The notes: generated from the sequence alone by a model not told the origin. DNA of 31,328 nucleotides from Isohypsibius dastychi (GCA_034696485.1 JAQIWT010000154.1:1-31328), one strand, 5' to 3'; counted from the stretch's first letter, positions 9,369 to 19,354 are shown. Numbers and translations are program-made.

Positions 9369-10322
9369 ATGAATTCACGGAATAAGAATACATTGGAGAG
9401 ATTGTACTTGAAGGATAAGAAATCTTATGCCCGTTTTACTGGAATTAAACCGCTGCATCGAGTTTCCAACTCACGAAATAATAAGAAAAAATTCACTTAC
9501 CGCGAAATTTGAGATTTTTTGGAGAATCAAGATATTTGGAATACTTTTAAACCTACAAAAAAGAATTCTCCTCGTCTTCCAATGCAGGCTACCCATATAG
9601 ATGCCGTGTGGCAAGCGGATCTTATTGACATGATCAGTCTGGCACCCTATAATGATGATAAACGATATATTCTTTCGGTCATCGATTGTCTGTCGCGATA
9701 TGCGTTCACCAGAATTTTAGAGGATAAGAAACCAGCGACAGTTGTACGGGCTTTTCGGGACATTTTTAAAGTCTCTAGAAGAAAATGTGAGACTCTAATA
9801 ACAGACGCTGGAACTTAATTCTTGGGCCCCAGTGGTGCCAAATTATATAAGCAGCATAATATCCTTCATATTACGACAGCATCCAAGGTTAAAGCAGCCA
9901 TGTGCGAACGCTTTAACCGAACCATTAAAACTATCATGTGGAAATTCATGGCATATTATAATACGAAGAGCTGGATTGATGTTCTTCAGGAACTGACAAC
10001 GGCTTACAATGATCGTTATCATAGTAGCATTGACATGCCACCAAACCATGTTACCTTTTGGAACCAAAGTTCTATTTTTCAAAATTCTCTTATAAAGATA
10101 AGGCCGCCGAAGAAAAAATTATTCAAGATCGGAGACAAAGTCAGGCTGGTAATTCCTAAAGATCCGTTTTCAAAAGGATACTGGCAATCCTTTTCTACTG
10201 AAATTTATAAAATATATAAAATTATTCCCGGCCCTGTGATTACGTATAAATTAAAGACTGATAAAAACCGACCAGTTAAAGGGCGGAAATACAGCAAAGA
10301 ACTGACTCGGTTTTTCAGATAA
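9369..10322 (+). pseudogene. Maverick integrase (retroviral-type, rve) with two in-frame stops
   Basis: The family inserts linear element DNA into the chromosome. The frame starts at ATG 9369 with an N-terminal LERLYL...YARFTGIKPLHRV segment typical of Polinton integrases. It then shows the catalytic core: WQADLIDM (first Asp, codon 84), ITDAG (second Asp, codon 146) and CERFNRT (Glu, codon 180). A C-terminal SH3/chromo-like part (LFKIGDKVRL, KGYWQSFSTEIYKI) follows. TGA at 9510-9512 (codon 48) and TAA at 9816-9818 (codon 150) interrupt it; the same frame continues after each, with no frameshift. The second stop falls inside the catalytic core. The penton ATG follows one base after the integrase stop. 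The 268-nt gap upstream (9101-9368) has no gene. Confidence 0.9.
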
Positions 10323-10323
10323 A

Positions 10324-11175
10324 ATGCTCCCGACCGATCCATATCCAATGAGAGGATTCTATTGCTACATTCGGAGTGACGGAGTGTCGGATGTATGGAA
10401 CAGTCCACTCCATTTTAGCTCAAAAATAAACACGCCGGGGATAAGCTCCACCGCCTGGGAAGTTGCCCTACTACAGTTCTCCTCTTCAGCCGAACTGAAA
10501 TTCCCACCTTCGGAAAGAGCCTTTACAGTCCAATTTTCTATCCCTGGATCACCAACACCGATGAACCTGACAGAAATACTACCACCACACTGCTTCCTCA
10601 CAACGGAAACGCTCATTTCCACACTTTTGACCGCGATGGAGAACATTATCCAAACGATCTCGGAATTCGGCGTTGCTAACACTCCAACGTTATCGTTGAC
10701 AACCGAAAAGCAGTTAATTTGGACAGGCAATATCAACGCGGCTGTCATCAACCGGGGTAACCATCTGGCAACAACACTGGGGCTACTTCCACATCAAGAC
10801 ATGGAGGTCGGTTTCAGGCATGCTGAAGTTTTACAGGTTATAACCTGGATGGGTTTCCAGGTACTTTCTGTCAACTATACTGCCCCACTGGCTATTGATT
10901 CACTCCGTGGAAGTGACAGAATTGTCGTTTGCTGTAGTCTCATCGACCCGGTTAATTACGGTGGAAGATATGAGAGAGCTCTAGCCCGGATCCCTGCTCG
11001 GCTTGATTATCGAAGCATAAGCATGGAATCCAATAGCCCGCAATATCACCCAGTTACGCAAATGAACCCTACTATAAAGTGCGACATCAAAATCGTCTCC
11101 GACACACTATGTCAATTTCTGGATTCTCCAAAGGGTGAAACATGTGCCCTACTACACTTCCGCCCCACTATATAA
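10324..11175 (+). CDS. minor capsid (penton) protein of Maverick/adintovirus type
   Basis: The family forms the vertex capsomer with a single jelly-roll fold. The 283-residue protein opens with RGFYCYIRSDGVSDVWNSPL followed by INTPGISSTAWEVALLQFSS. This matches the FYxxLPSNxS...F...L...WEVAL opening common to these penton proteins. It is uninterrupted, lies directly after the integrase, and is followed at once by the major capsid protein, the usual order. Its stop codon overlaps a TATATAA box (11169-11175) that probably drives the next gene. No introns or TM segments are visible. Identity rests on the N-terminal pattern and position. Confidence 0.75.
   Translation: MLPTDPYPMRGFYCYIRSDGVSDVWNSPLHFSSKINTPGISSTAWEVALLQFSSSAELKFPPSERAFTVQFSIPGSPTPMNLTEILPPHCFLTTETLISTLLTAMENIIQTISEFGVANTPTLSLTTEKQLIWTGNINAAVINRGNHLATTLGLLPHQDMEVGFRHAEVLQVITWMGFQVLSVNYTAPLAIDSLRGSDRIVVCCSLIDPVNYGGRYERALARIPARLDYRSISMESNSPQYHPVTQMNPTIKCDIKIVSDTLCQFLDSPKGETCALLHFRPTI
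11169..11175 (+). promoter_or_regulatory. TATA box for the capsid region
   Basis: TATATAA embedded in the end of the penton gene lies about 265 nt upstream of the major capsid ATG and about 100 nt upstream of the basic frame. Its position suggests a separate late-type transcript. Confidence 0.5.
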
Positions 11176-11277
11176 GTCGAGCAATAGAGCCATGATCACC
11201 ATTTCAAATACCAATCATTCTTCCAACTGACCACTCTCCCAATATTCCTACTTGCAATTCAATCATTCATCACGGCT

Positions 11278-11436
11278 AGATCAAAGAAAACTTCACGTAA
11301 TTCCCGTCATAAAAGAAAAGCTCCTCGATCATCGGTTCGAAAAACCACCAAGCACAAGAAAATCCACCGAAAACGGAAGTCACGCGCCCGGGGAAAGAGG
11401 AGCAGTCCTCTACGGAACCTCGAGTCAATCATCTAG
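11278..11436 (+). other. possible basic core peptide (protamine/pX-like), no ATG
   Basis: In the frame ending at TAG 11434-11436, the last 52 codons encode a peptide with about 23 Lys/Arg, for example SRNSRHKRKAPRSS and IHRKRKSRARGKRS. The stop ends two bases before the major capsid ATG. The frame is open from 11186 but contains no ATG, so the start is lost, non-AUG, or joined by splicing I could not find. Adintoviruses and adenoviruses carry a small basic DNA-condensing core protein, so the match in size, charge and position is suggestive. The overlapping capsid frame upstream of 11438 is also open. Confidence 0.4.
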
Positions 11437-11437
11437 A

Positions 11438-12928
11438 ATGTTTAAATCACAGAAAGTCACCGAAATCACCCCAAAAGAGGTCCAATGCTTCAGTAACCCG
11501 ACGGTTATGTCTTGTATTACTGAACCTGTTAAAGCAGTTATTTCAGCACTTAACAATTCATCGGACACGGACCATGTGACCTTTATCATACCTTCATCGG
11601 AATATTTTATTTCACCAGCCGATACAAGGCTTGTTATGAAGTGTATCATTGAGAACCTGGATAAAACTCAAACTATATTCCCTACTGAGACGCTCATTCG
11701 AACTACACGCGCCGTTCGTGTAGAACCTCCACCCTCGGATCCCAGACCTGTTGATGGAACAAACGAAGCGCTGGCGGCATGGCAAGAACGTCAAAATGTC
11801 CGTCAGGCGCTTTCGGAAACATCAGCTGAAGTGGAAGCAGAATCAAACAAAAGGCAGAAAATCGACGACCTCGCTGTTGGCCTAGTGAATGCTCTCTTCT
11901 ATTCCATGTGGGACCGGGTTGAAGTCGAGTGTAATGGCGAACCAATCAATTTCGGCTACAGAGATCTCGGATACAAGGCTCTCATGAAACTCCAGCTGCA
12001 TCATTCAAAAGAAAGTAAGAAAACCATCCTACGTAACGTCATGTGGTTCCAAGATCAGATACCTTTCGATGAAGTTGGAATTCCAGTTAGCCAAACAACA
12101 AATACCGGTCTGAAATCTCGGTATAATCTTACTAGCAGTGGACAGACGTTTGAAATGGTCGGACCAATTATGCATGAATTGTTTCTACAAAACCAATTTA
12201 TCCCAAATGGAGTTGAAATAAAAATAAAGCTTCATCGAAAAAATTCCGAGTTCTGCCTACTGTCCCAAGATGACAAGCCAAATTATCGAATCAAGGTTTT
12301 GGATGCGTATATTGAAACCAAATTCATGAAAATGGACTCTAAATTTCTATCGAAATTTGAATCGCAAATCTCAAAGACTCCAGCGGTTTACACCATCTAT
12401 AACGCTAGCGATATTCGATCACAGCAACTAATGAGCGGTCTACGCGCCTATACCTTGGATAATTTTTTTGCCAATGAGCGAATACCTAATCGGGTTGTTT
12501 TTGGAATGGTCAGTCACAACTCGTATCTGGGGGAATATAAAACGAATCCATATAATTTCAAACATTTCAACCTGGAGGAAATTTCACTGACTATAGACGC
12601 CCAAACTTACACTCATAAAATTGATGCAGCTAATCGAAATTATCTCCTTTTGTATACGGATATTTTGACGTTGATTGGAAATCGCGGTGACAGCCTCTCC
12701 CCGACTATAAAATACGAAGATGTACTCGGTGGTCTAGCCATTTACCCTTTTGATCTCACCCCTAACCGAAATTCAGCTGATCTCAAAATTCCTCATACCC
12801 GCACTGCTAGATTGGAATTAAAATTCTCCACAACCCTCACCGAACCAGTTGAACTAATCGCTTTTGTGGAGTTTCCACGAATTATTCAAATTGATAAAAA
12901 TCGCAATGTCAGCACAGTTGTCTACTGA
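11438..12928 (+). CDS. major capsid protein, double jelly-roll (Maverick/adintovirus type)
   Basis: This 496-residue protein would form the trimeric hexon-like capsomers. The ATG at 11438 is the first in the frame and gives the usual family length. Diagnostic stretches include VECNGEPINFGYRDLGYKA, LFLQNQFIPNGVEIKIKLHR, a ...ANERIPNRVVFGMVSHNSY segment and NPYNFKHFNLEEISLTID, which follow the pattern of Polinton capsid proteins (F...R.P..VVFG...., NP[FY].F..F.L..I.L). It has no introns and no stops, unlike the nearby integrase. It overlaps the next small membrane-protein gene by 23 nt. Identity is from pattern and context; the fold itself cannot be shown from sequence by eye. Confidence 0.85.
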   Translation: MFKSQKVTEITPKEVQCFSNPTVMSCITEPVKAVISALNNSSDTDHVTFIIPSSEYFISPADTRLVMKCIIENLDKTQTIFPTETLIRTTRAVRVEPPPSDPRPVDGTNEALAAWQERQNVRQALSETSAEVEAESNKRQKIDDLAVGLVNALFYSMWDRVEVECNGEPINFGYRDLGYKALMKLQLHHSKESKKTILRNVMWFQDQIPFDEVGIPVSQTTNTGLKSRYNLTSSGQTFEMVGPIMHELFLQNQFIPNGVEIKIKLHRKNSEFCLLSQDDKPNYRIKVLDAYIETKFMKMDSKFLSKFESQISKTPAVYTIYNASDIRSQQLMSGLRAYTLDNFFANERIPNRVVFGMVSHNSYLGEYKTNPYNFKHFNLEEISLTIDAQTYTHKIDAANRNYLLLYTDILTLIGNRGDSLSPTIKYEDVLGGLAIYPFDLTPNRNSADLKIPHTRTARLELKFSTTLTEPVELIAFVEFPRIIQIDKNRNVSTVVY

Positions 12929-13184
12929 AGAGCCACCATGCATTGTACCGGACGAGCCTACACCATCAAGTGTTTCCCACCAGACAAACGACGGTCGATC
13001 AACTATGGAGGTTATTATTCATATCTTTACATTGGTGATATTCATCTGCCTCTCCGTATTCACACCGGTCATTCTAGTTTTCCTCACCATGTATGACCCA
13101 TCATCAAAATGGCTCGCCCAAGTAATTTTATTCCTCGTGAGCAATCAAACCGGCCTTTTACCTTATCCAACAGCACCAAAATAA
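12906..13184 (+). CDS. small two-TM membrane protein, unknown
   Basis: The 92-residue protein starts at the ATG at 12906, overlapping the end of the major capsid gene in another frame. It has a Pro/Glu-rich N-terminus of about 35 residues. A long hydrophobic segment (VIIHIFTLVIFICLSVFTPVI) follows and continues into a second hydrophobic stretch (LAQVILFLVSNQTGLL). The overlap suggests co-transcription with the capsid gene. No family recognised; a virion or host-membrane protein is a guess from position. Confidence 0.65.
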   Translation: MSAQLSTEEPPCIVPDEPTPSSVSHQTNDGRSTMEVIIHIFTLVIFICLSVFTPVILVFLTMYDPSSKWLAQVILFLVSNQTGLLPYPTAPK

Positions 13185-13208
13185 TATTTATCATGGACAG
13201 AAAAAATA

Positions 13209-13303
13209 AGTCAGAAAGTTTCTGGCTAGGAACAAAAAAATAATAAGCTCAAATCTTGATGGAGGATAATATCGTGGAAAAATGAGCCAAAAAGTTATTG
13301 GCT
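13209..13303. repeat. two near-palindromic AGCCAGAAA/TTTCTGGCT motifs between convergent genes
   Basis: agtcagaaagtttctggct (13209-13227) and agccaaaaagttattggct (13285-13303) can each form short hairpins. They occupy the 128-nt gap between the 3' ends of convergent genes, so a role in transcript ending or in separating the two transcription units is possible. Confidence 0.6.
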
Positions 13304-13312
13304 AACGTACTT

Positions 13313-13825
13313 TCACTCTCCAGTGCGCTGGCGCTGTTGAAGAATCTGTTGCTGCTCCTCCATTTCTCTGGCCAGATCGTTGATGTGACCAATTAGTTGA
13401 CGAATGAGAGCACTGAAGATGGCCAGAGGTCCATTCATGACCTCAATGCCTGAAAACAGCATGTTCACAGTCGTCAACGTCCCCTCCAGTATATCAACCG
13501 TCTTTTCGAGACTGGATGGTGAAAAATGGGTATAGGCACGGTAATTTGCACGGCTTCGTATCCAGCGTCGAACAGGGGGTCCAGGTACTTCCACAGGTAA
13601 TGCAAATTCCGTTCCATTCATCTGATTCAACTCGTTTTGCAGGATTGCTGTATTCACCATGTCCTCACGTTGTCGTGCTCCAATGGCTTCCATTTCATCC
13701 ATGAGATCATCTTCATTCATAATCAGAAACTCCTGCATTGTAGCTCGAGCCTGATTGATATCCTGGAAAGAAATGAAAAAGGTCACCAAAAATCAATTAT
13801 CAGAAGCAAGCGTTTCCCGTACCAT
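13313..13825 (-). CDS. acidic/coiled-coil protein, unknown, two exons
   Basis: The preferred model is the ATG alone in exon 1 (13825-13823), a 60-nt intron with a CTTTCCAG acceptor, then 13762-13313, giving 150 residues. The N-terminal half is acidic and helical (NEDDLMDEMEAIGARQRE). The C-terminal part is a likely coiled coil rich in Glu and Gln (LAREMEEQQQILQQRQR). A longer first exon running back through the GCC repeat and hairpin is open in the same frame and would add a poly-Ala tract, but it would overlap the divergent gene at 13974, so I rank it lower. No family recognised; some capsid-associated or assembly role is possible from position. Confidence 0.55.
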
Positions 13826-13856
13826 TTTAACAACTGAATGTCTAGGTCTGTCGCCT

Positions 13857-13877
13857 GCCGCCGCCGCCGCCGCCGCC
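13857..13877. repeat. (GCC)7 trinucleotide repeat
   Basis: Seven GCC units abut a long hairpin, in the 150-nt gap between divergent genes. Confidence 0.85.
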
Positions 13878-13922
13878 CTTATCCGCACCATCTTGCGCAA
13901 GCGCAAGATGGTGCGATAAGGG
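13876..13922. repeat. 47-bp near-perfect hairpin between divergent genes
   Basis: The arm cccttat(c)cgcaccatcttgcgc pairs with gcgcaagatggtgcgataaggg around a 2-nt centre; one bulged C is the only defect. This is the strongest inverted repeat inside the element. It could be a regulatory cruciform, a transcript hairpin or a replication-related structure. Confidence 0.85.
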
Positions 13923-13973
13923 CCTGAATACTGTGTTGGGTTGTTCACCTTATTTTCTTCATTCAGTTTCATC

Positions 13974-14685
13974 ATGGCGGGTATATTCCATATTGGGAAT
14001 GATTTATCGCATTTCACACGCGCAAATCCAACTCTTCTGTCATGCACATCCCGTGCATCTTCCAACCTCTACCGGGAATTCAAGGATTTGTCTGTGGAAT
14101 ATCCGCATGTGACATTTGCACTTCGACTTCGAATATGGGCTCTCAATGCCAAGGACGAGCTCAGTCCTGCATGGCAAGGACCTGGAATTCCCGTTTCAAC
14201 ATTTGAGATTCAGGTAGAATTTGTCTTGATTTGTTTTTTTGTGTTGAAATTGTGTTTTGAATGTAGGTCCCAGCTATTCATAACGAGAATCAGGATCATC
14301 GACAATTACCACCAATCCTGGGACTTCACGCGTCCGGATGCAGTGCGACCTTTGCCTTACCACTCATCACCCGACTTCGTCAAATTCTTCGTCGCCTTCG
14401 CCTACGTGGAACTGGAATCAAAGGTATTATTGGTTGTTGTTTTGACCTTGAATATTGATCTAATGATGATTACCGGTCATAGGTGAATTATACGCTCGAA
14501 AAACTGGAGGTGGTGAAACGGCCTTCTCCTTCATCTATAACGATGCCTGCAGCCGGGGAAAAATCTGTCTTTTCTTTTGTCCCGTGTGTGGGACTCAGCA
14601 TAATTTAGAAACTGGTGCTGTTCTTGGTAATGAGGGGATTTCCACTGGCCCAGAATTGACAATGGAATATTCCATTGTCCTGTAA
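13974..14685 (+). CDS. unrecognised 199-residue protein, three exons
   Basis: Exons are 13974-14213, 14267-14423 and 14483-14685; introns are 53 and 59 nt; the total is 600 nt with a continuous frame. The N-terminal part (MAGIFHIGNDLSHFTR..., VEYPHVTFALRLRIWALNAK) has no motif I know. An arginine-rich segment (ITRLRQILRRLRLRGTGIKG) lies mid-protein. The C-terminal CLFFCPVCG looks like half of a zinc ribbon. It sits between capsid genes and polymerase, where Mavericks often carry a maturation protease or minor virion proteins. I see no adenain-type His/Cys catalytic pattern, so I do not call it a protease. Its stop is 6 nt before the polymerase TATA box. Confidence 0.6.
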
Positions 14686-14691
14686 TCTGGC

Positions 14692-14698
14692 TATAAAA
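14692..14698 (+). promoter_or_regulatory. TATA box of DNA polymerase B
   Basis: TATAAAA (in ctataaaaag) lies 32 nt before the polymerase ATG. It is preceded by taatctgg, resembling the TAATCTGAT element upstream of the PC4-like gene. Confidence 0.6.
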
Positions 14699-14729
14699 AG
14701 CGAGGTCTACTGGTCATTTGATATTAAAA

Positions 14730-17700
14730 ATGGACATGAATTCTGATCTTATTGAGAAACTTGATGCATGTGAGACGATCGCGGATGTTGGCAAAGTTCT
14801 TCGTGAAAATTATTTCCGTGCTGGAATCCATGAGCTGGTTGATGAGGCTCTCACTAGGCTCAACTTGAATTCCGGGGAAGAAGTTGACCCGTCTGCATGG
14901 TACACGATTGCAACGAAAAAATCCCGGACCCAGAAGAAGTTTGGTTTGACAAGCCATGATTTCCAACTTAAATTAGCTCCTTTTGATGGTGTTGGGTTGG
15001 ATACTATTTAACCTAGACTGTTTCAAATTTTCAAGTCGGTATTTGCTCAAATCACCAACGATGCGGAATCTGATGATTTAATTCGGCTTGTTTTTCAAAG
15101 TCCTGGTCTTCAAACTCCAGTATCGTTAAAGACTACTCGAAAACAAGAGCTTAACCCGGCCATGTTTTTTAATGCTGTTGCTCGCGTTTTGAATTCGAAT
15201 GAGAATTTTTCTCTTGATCGACCTGTTCAAATCAATGTGATTCGTGTCCAGGCTCCACCGAAGGCGGCGGGTGGATTGCAACGAAATGAAGTATTGTTGA
15301 AGAATAATTTACAGAAGAAGCGATCGGTTATTGGGATTCCTAATGACAAGTACAAGATGTGCTTTTCCCGAGCTTTAGTTGTTGGTATTGCTCATGCTGA
15401 TAATGTTAAACGAACTGAACCACGAAAATGGAACCAGCTTATTGATTGCCGTGGTGGCCGTGACCGTCAGTATTGGGCCGCCGTTAAATTACATGCTGAT
15501 GCTGGTGTTCCTTGTGGCCCGGTGGGTCTCGACCAGATTGAGGCCTTTCAACAGATACTACCATATCACCGAATAACTGTTTATTCCGGCCCCATGCCCG
15601 ACTTGATAGTTTACCGCGGAGGCAATGCATCGGCGGACAAGGAGATTAATCTCTGCCTTGTTGATGATCATTTTTCAACCATTACGAAGTTACATCGATT
15701 TTTCGATAAAAGAGTAAGAGAATTGAGAGGGAAATTTTGATATTTTGGTAATAATTAATATGAATTAGGTACAATGCCCAAAATGCGGCCTATGTCTTCG
15801 CAAGCTTGGAACTCACCATCGATGCAGTCTTGTTTGCTATTGTTTTCAGCGAGCAGATTGTGTACCTGCAGGCGAAAAACTACACTGTGCTGAATGTAAT
15901 CGAGTTTGGCCGAACCAAGAATGTTTTGTTGCTCATAAAGCACCCCGCAAGAAAGAGAAATCCCTATGTGAAACCCACTTTCGTTGTCCGGAATGTCTGT
16001 CGCATGTCAAACGCGATCGACCACGAGATCATCAGGGGCATGTTTGTTTTGAGTCTTTTTGTAAGAACTGTAAAAAGTTGGTCGTTCCCGGACATCGATG
16101 CCATATTCGACGTTATGATCAAAAACCTAAACCAACCAGAAAGTTTCTGTTTGCTGATTTTGAGTGCCGAATTGATGGGGAACATGTACCGGTGGGTGCT
16201 GTTTGTGTGGATGAAGCCGGTGGAGTGGTGCGCTTTTTTGGAAAAACAACCCATGATGATTTTTGTACCTGGTTGTTTGGCAAGCATCATCGTGGTAAAA
16301 TCATTCTTTTTCATAATCTCGGATATGATGGATCTTTTCTACTCCAATTTCTCCAAACAAATTGTATTAGACCGGAAATTATTACTCGAGGATTAAAAAT
16401 TCTCCAGATTCATGTAGACGTTCTTAATATTACTATCAAGGACTCGTTTGCCTTCCTACCAATGGCGCTGTCCAAAATGCCAAAAGCATTTGGATTGGAT
16501 TCTGGGGAAAAGGGTTGTTTTCCGTTTTTGTTTATTAAAGAAGAGAATTTTAGTTATTCGGGACCAATTCCTGCTAAGGAATTTTTCATGATTGACACCA
16601 TGAAAGTGGATACTTTTGCTGAATTTCTCACCTGGCATACAGCGGAAGTTGAGTCTGGTAAAGTCTGGGATTTTAAGACGGAGTTGATTCGTTACTGTGA
16701 GCAAGATTGTCGAATCCTCCAAAAAGCTTGCATGATATTTTCAACAGCCATGTTGGATAAATTTGGGTTTTGCCCCTTCTTGGAGTGTGTCACTCTCCCC
16801 GCCTATGTCAATTTACTTTTTCGTGCAAAATTCATGCCGCCAGACTCTATAGCTCTACTACCCAAATCGGCTTTTGGACAAAAACGAAAGGCTTCTTATG
16901 AGTCTCTGGAATGGCTGCATTATATTAGTAGAGTAGAAGGGATAGAAATTCAACATGATGGAAATGGAGGAGAATTCATGGTTGGAAGATTTCCATGCGA
17001 TGGATATTGTTCTGTCACAAATACTGTTTATGAGTATCAAGGCTGTCGCTTCCATGGATGCCCCGTTTGTTTTGATCCGGCTATGTTTGCCTTTGATGGC
17101 GTTCGAATGTGCGAATTATATGACAGAACTCTTCAAAAGCAGGCCCTCATTCGGTCAAAGGGATTTAATTTTCAAGAAATATGGAGTTGTGTGTGGAATG
17201 TTATGAAGCGGTTACCTGAGAATGCTATAATAGTCGACGCCCTTGTTTTACCTCCTCCACTCGATATACGTTCATGCTTGTCTGGTGGCCGCTGTGAACC
17301 GTATAAATTATAACATCAAGTTAAAGAAGATGAACAGATCTCTTACAAGGACATTACAAGTCTGTACCCGTCGGTATGTGCCCAAGAGAACTTCCCGATT
17401 TCTCACCCGGAAATAATCAAGACTGGGTTTCTTACTGTCGACCAGTATTTTGGTATTGTTCATTTACGTATTCTCCCACCCCGGGATCTTCGCCTGCCTG
17501 TTTTAATGGCGAGACTTCGAAATAAGTCAATTTTTACTCTCTGTCGCTCTTGTGCCGAAGAGGCGATTGATAGTGGTTGCCGACATTCGGATATCGAGCG
17601 GTCATTTGTTGGAGTCTATACCACTGAGGAGCTTCGCTTGGCGTTGGAAAAGGGATATAGAGTTCTTGACATCTATGAGGTTTGGCATTATCCGCAAAAG

Positions 17701-18585
17701 AACAAAAGCATTTTTCAAGAGATTATACGTTCCCTATTTACTATGAAAGTAGCCAATAGTGGCTGGCCCAACCAAATAAGTCATGCGGAACATTTGAGAA
17801 TTTTAGCCGAACGGGATAAGGTTGAGCTGGAAGAGGGTGATGTAATGGATAATCCGGCTCTTCGTATGATAGCAAAGCTCTTACTCAATAGCCTCTGGGG
17901 TCGTTTGGCCATGAAGCCGAATAAGCCTAAATTTGAATATATTTCTCGAACTGAACGTTTCCAAGAGCTGTTCTTCTCTGGAAAATATGATATAAATTGG
18001 TTGAATATATTGGATGATAATTGTATTCAAGCGCAATATACATGTGAAGATGAATTGGATGCCTTTGATGTCTATGGAAACGTTGTGGTGGCGGCTTTTG
18101 TAACATCCTATTCTCGCATCCGACTCTATCAAGCGATGGATATTGTTGGACCGGATCGTCTTTTGTATGTCGATACGGATTGTGTTATTGCGATTGATAG
18201 ACCAGATTATCCGGCACTACCGGTGGGAGACTGTCTCGGAGAGTTTAAAGACGAGCTACGCCGTGGAGAATACATTGTGGTCTGGGCTTCGGGTGGCCCA
18301 AAGACGTATTGTTATGTGACGAACCAGTCGGAAATGGTTTTCAAACACAAGGGTATCCCTATTAACATGTCGAATAAGGATGTTTTTGTGATGGAGACGC
18401 TTCGAAATATGGTCCATGATCATTCTTACATTGAAACAATTTATGATCCCAGGAGAATATTTCGTATAAAAGGTGACTGGGTTGTGTACTCGAAAGCATC
18501 AACTAAAATATTTCGCTACACCTTCGACAAACGGACTGTCCTAGATACCTTTGAAACATTACCTTATGGATTCAGTGAATTGTGA
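14730..18585 (+). pseudogene. protein-primed DNA polymerase B (polB), two exons, two in-frame stops
   Basis: This is the element's replicative polymerase. Exons are 14730-15713 and 15769-18585 (55-nt phase-0 intron), 1266 codons. A Cys-rich zinc-finger-like region (codons 329-440; CPKCGLCL, CPECLSHV, CKNCKK) precedes the 3'-5' exonuclease motifs: FADFEC (about 456), HNLGYDGSF and YCEQD. Polymerase motif A is DITSLYPS (about 856), motif B KLLLNSLWGRL (about 1031) and motif C YVDTD (about 1128). The order is that of protein-primed B-family enzymes. TAA at 15009-15011 and TAA at 17311-17313 interrupt it; the second is about 13 codons before motif A. The frame continues cleanly past both. Its end overlaps the ATPase gene by 20 nt. 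Confidence 0.9.
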
Positions 18586-19354
18586 CACCGATTTAATTCA
18601 TCCTTTCAATCTTGTATGTAGTGCCGCTAGCCAGGGAGGAAAAACACATTGGGTCATTAAACTTCTCGTTGAACACCGTATATCACCTTTCTCAAAAAAG
18701 ATCTATTGGATATATAGCTATGAATCTGCCATTCGTGAAGAACTTCGCTCAAAGATTGAAAATGTCGAATTTATTCAAAATATACCTGCAAATATTGTTG
18801 CTGAAGATTTCACCGATCCAGCCGAGCCCACTTTAATTGTTCTCGATGACCAAATGCAAAATATCAACGAAAATGTAGTTTCCCTATTTACAAGAGGAAC
18901 TCATCACTTAAATAGATCGGTTATTCTGACGGTGCAGAATGTTTTCTTCGCATCTCAGTATATGCAAACGATATTACTAAATACACATTACCTTGTTATA
19001 TGGAAACAACCTCGCGATATACGACAAATTGGATATTTAGGATCTCAAATGTTTCCTCAAAATTCACACTTGTTTATGGATGCCTATAAAAAGGCCACGT
19101 CTCATACCTATGGTTATTTATTTCTTGATTTCAAACAAACCACCGACTGGCGTCTGCGTATGCGAACAAATTTATTTGGAGAAGTTGCGGAAAATTGTCC
19201 ATATCAAGTGGTGTACACCATTGACGGAAACACTATGAAAGTCTATTTCCTCGTCCCAGCTGAAGAATATGTGGAACTAGTGTCTTCTCGCAAGAAACCA
19301 CAAAAAACTACACAAAAATCCGAAAAAAAGAAAAAGGTCAAGAAAAAAATATAA
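18566..19354 (+). CDS. FtsK/HerA-type genome-packaging ATPase
   Basis: This family pumps element DNA into capsids. The 262-residue protein has a Walker A-like loop SAASQGGKT (Lys 26, Thr 27), a Walker B TLIVLDDQM (Asp 94, Asp 95), an ILTVQNVF-type sensor segment and a Lys-rich C-terminal tail (KKKKVKKK). Length and order match Polinton/adintovirus ATPases. The start ATG at 18566 lies inside the end of the polymerase gene in another frame. It is uninterrupted. Confidence 0.9.
   Translation: MDSVNCDTDLIHPFNLVCSAASQGGKTHWVIKLLVEHRISPFSKKIYWIYSYESAIREELRSKIENVEFIQNIPANIVAEDFTDPAEPTLIVLDDQMQNINENVVSLFTRGTHHLNRSVILTVQNVFFASQYMQTILLNTHYLVIWKQPRDIRQIGYLGSQMFPQNSHLFMDAYKKATSHTYGYLFLDFKQTTDWRLRMRTNLFGEVAENCPYQVVYTIDGNTMKVYFLVPAEEYVELVSSRKKPQKTTQKSEKKKKVKKKI

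Noticed and set aside
11252-11437. N-terminal extension of the major capsid protein
   Set aside because: The frame is open but has no ATG before 11438; the same bases encode a far more striking basic peptide in another frame.
13793-14065. Longer first exon for the 13313 gene with a poly-Ala tract
   Set aside because: It would be translated from the GCC repeat and hairpin, its first codon is not ATG, and it overlaps the start of the divergent gene. An ATG right before a good donor at 13825 is simpler.
15009-15011. Removal of the first polB stop by an intron
   Set aside because: The only possible donor and acceptor nearby would make an intron of about 30 nt, shorter than any other here, with poor sites. 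I treat the TAA as a true nonsense codon.
16131-16150. Another copy of the CCAGAAAGTTTCTG motif
   Set aside because: It lies in the polymerase coding sequence and encodes a normal stretch before the exonuclease motif; half-matching by chance.
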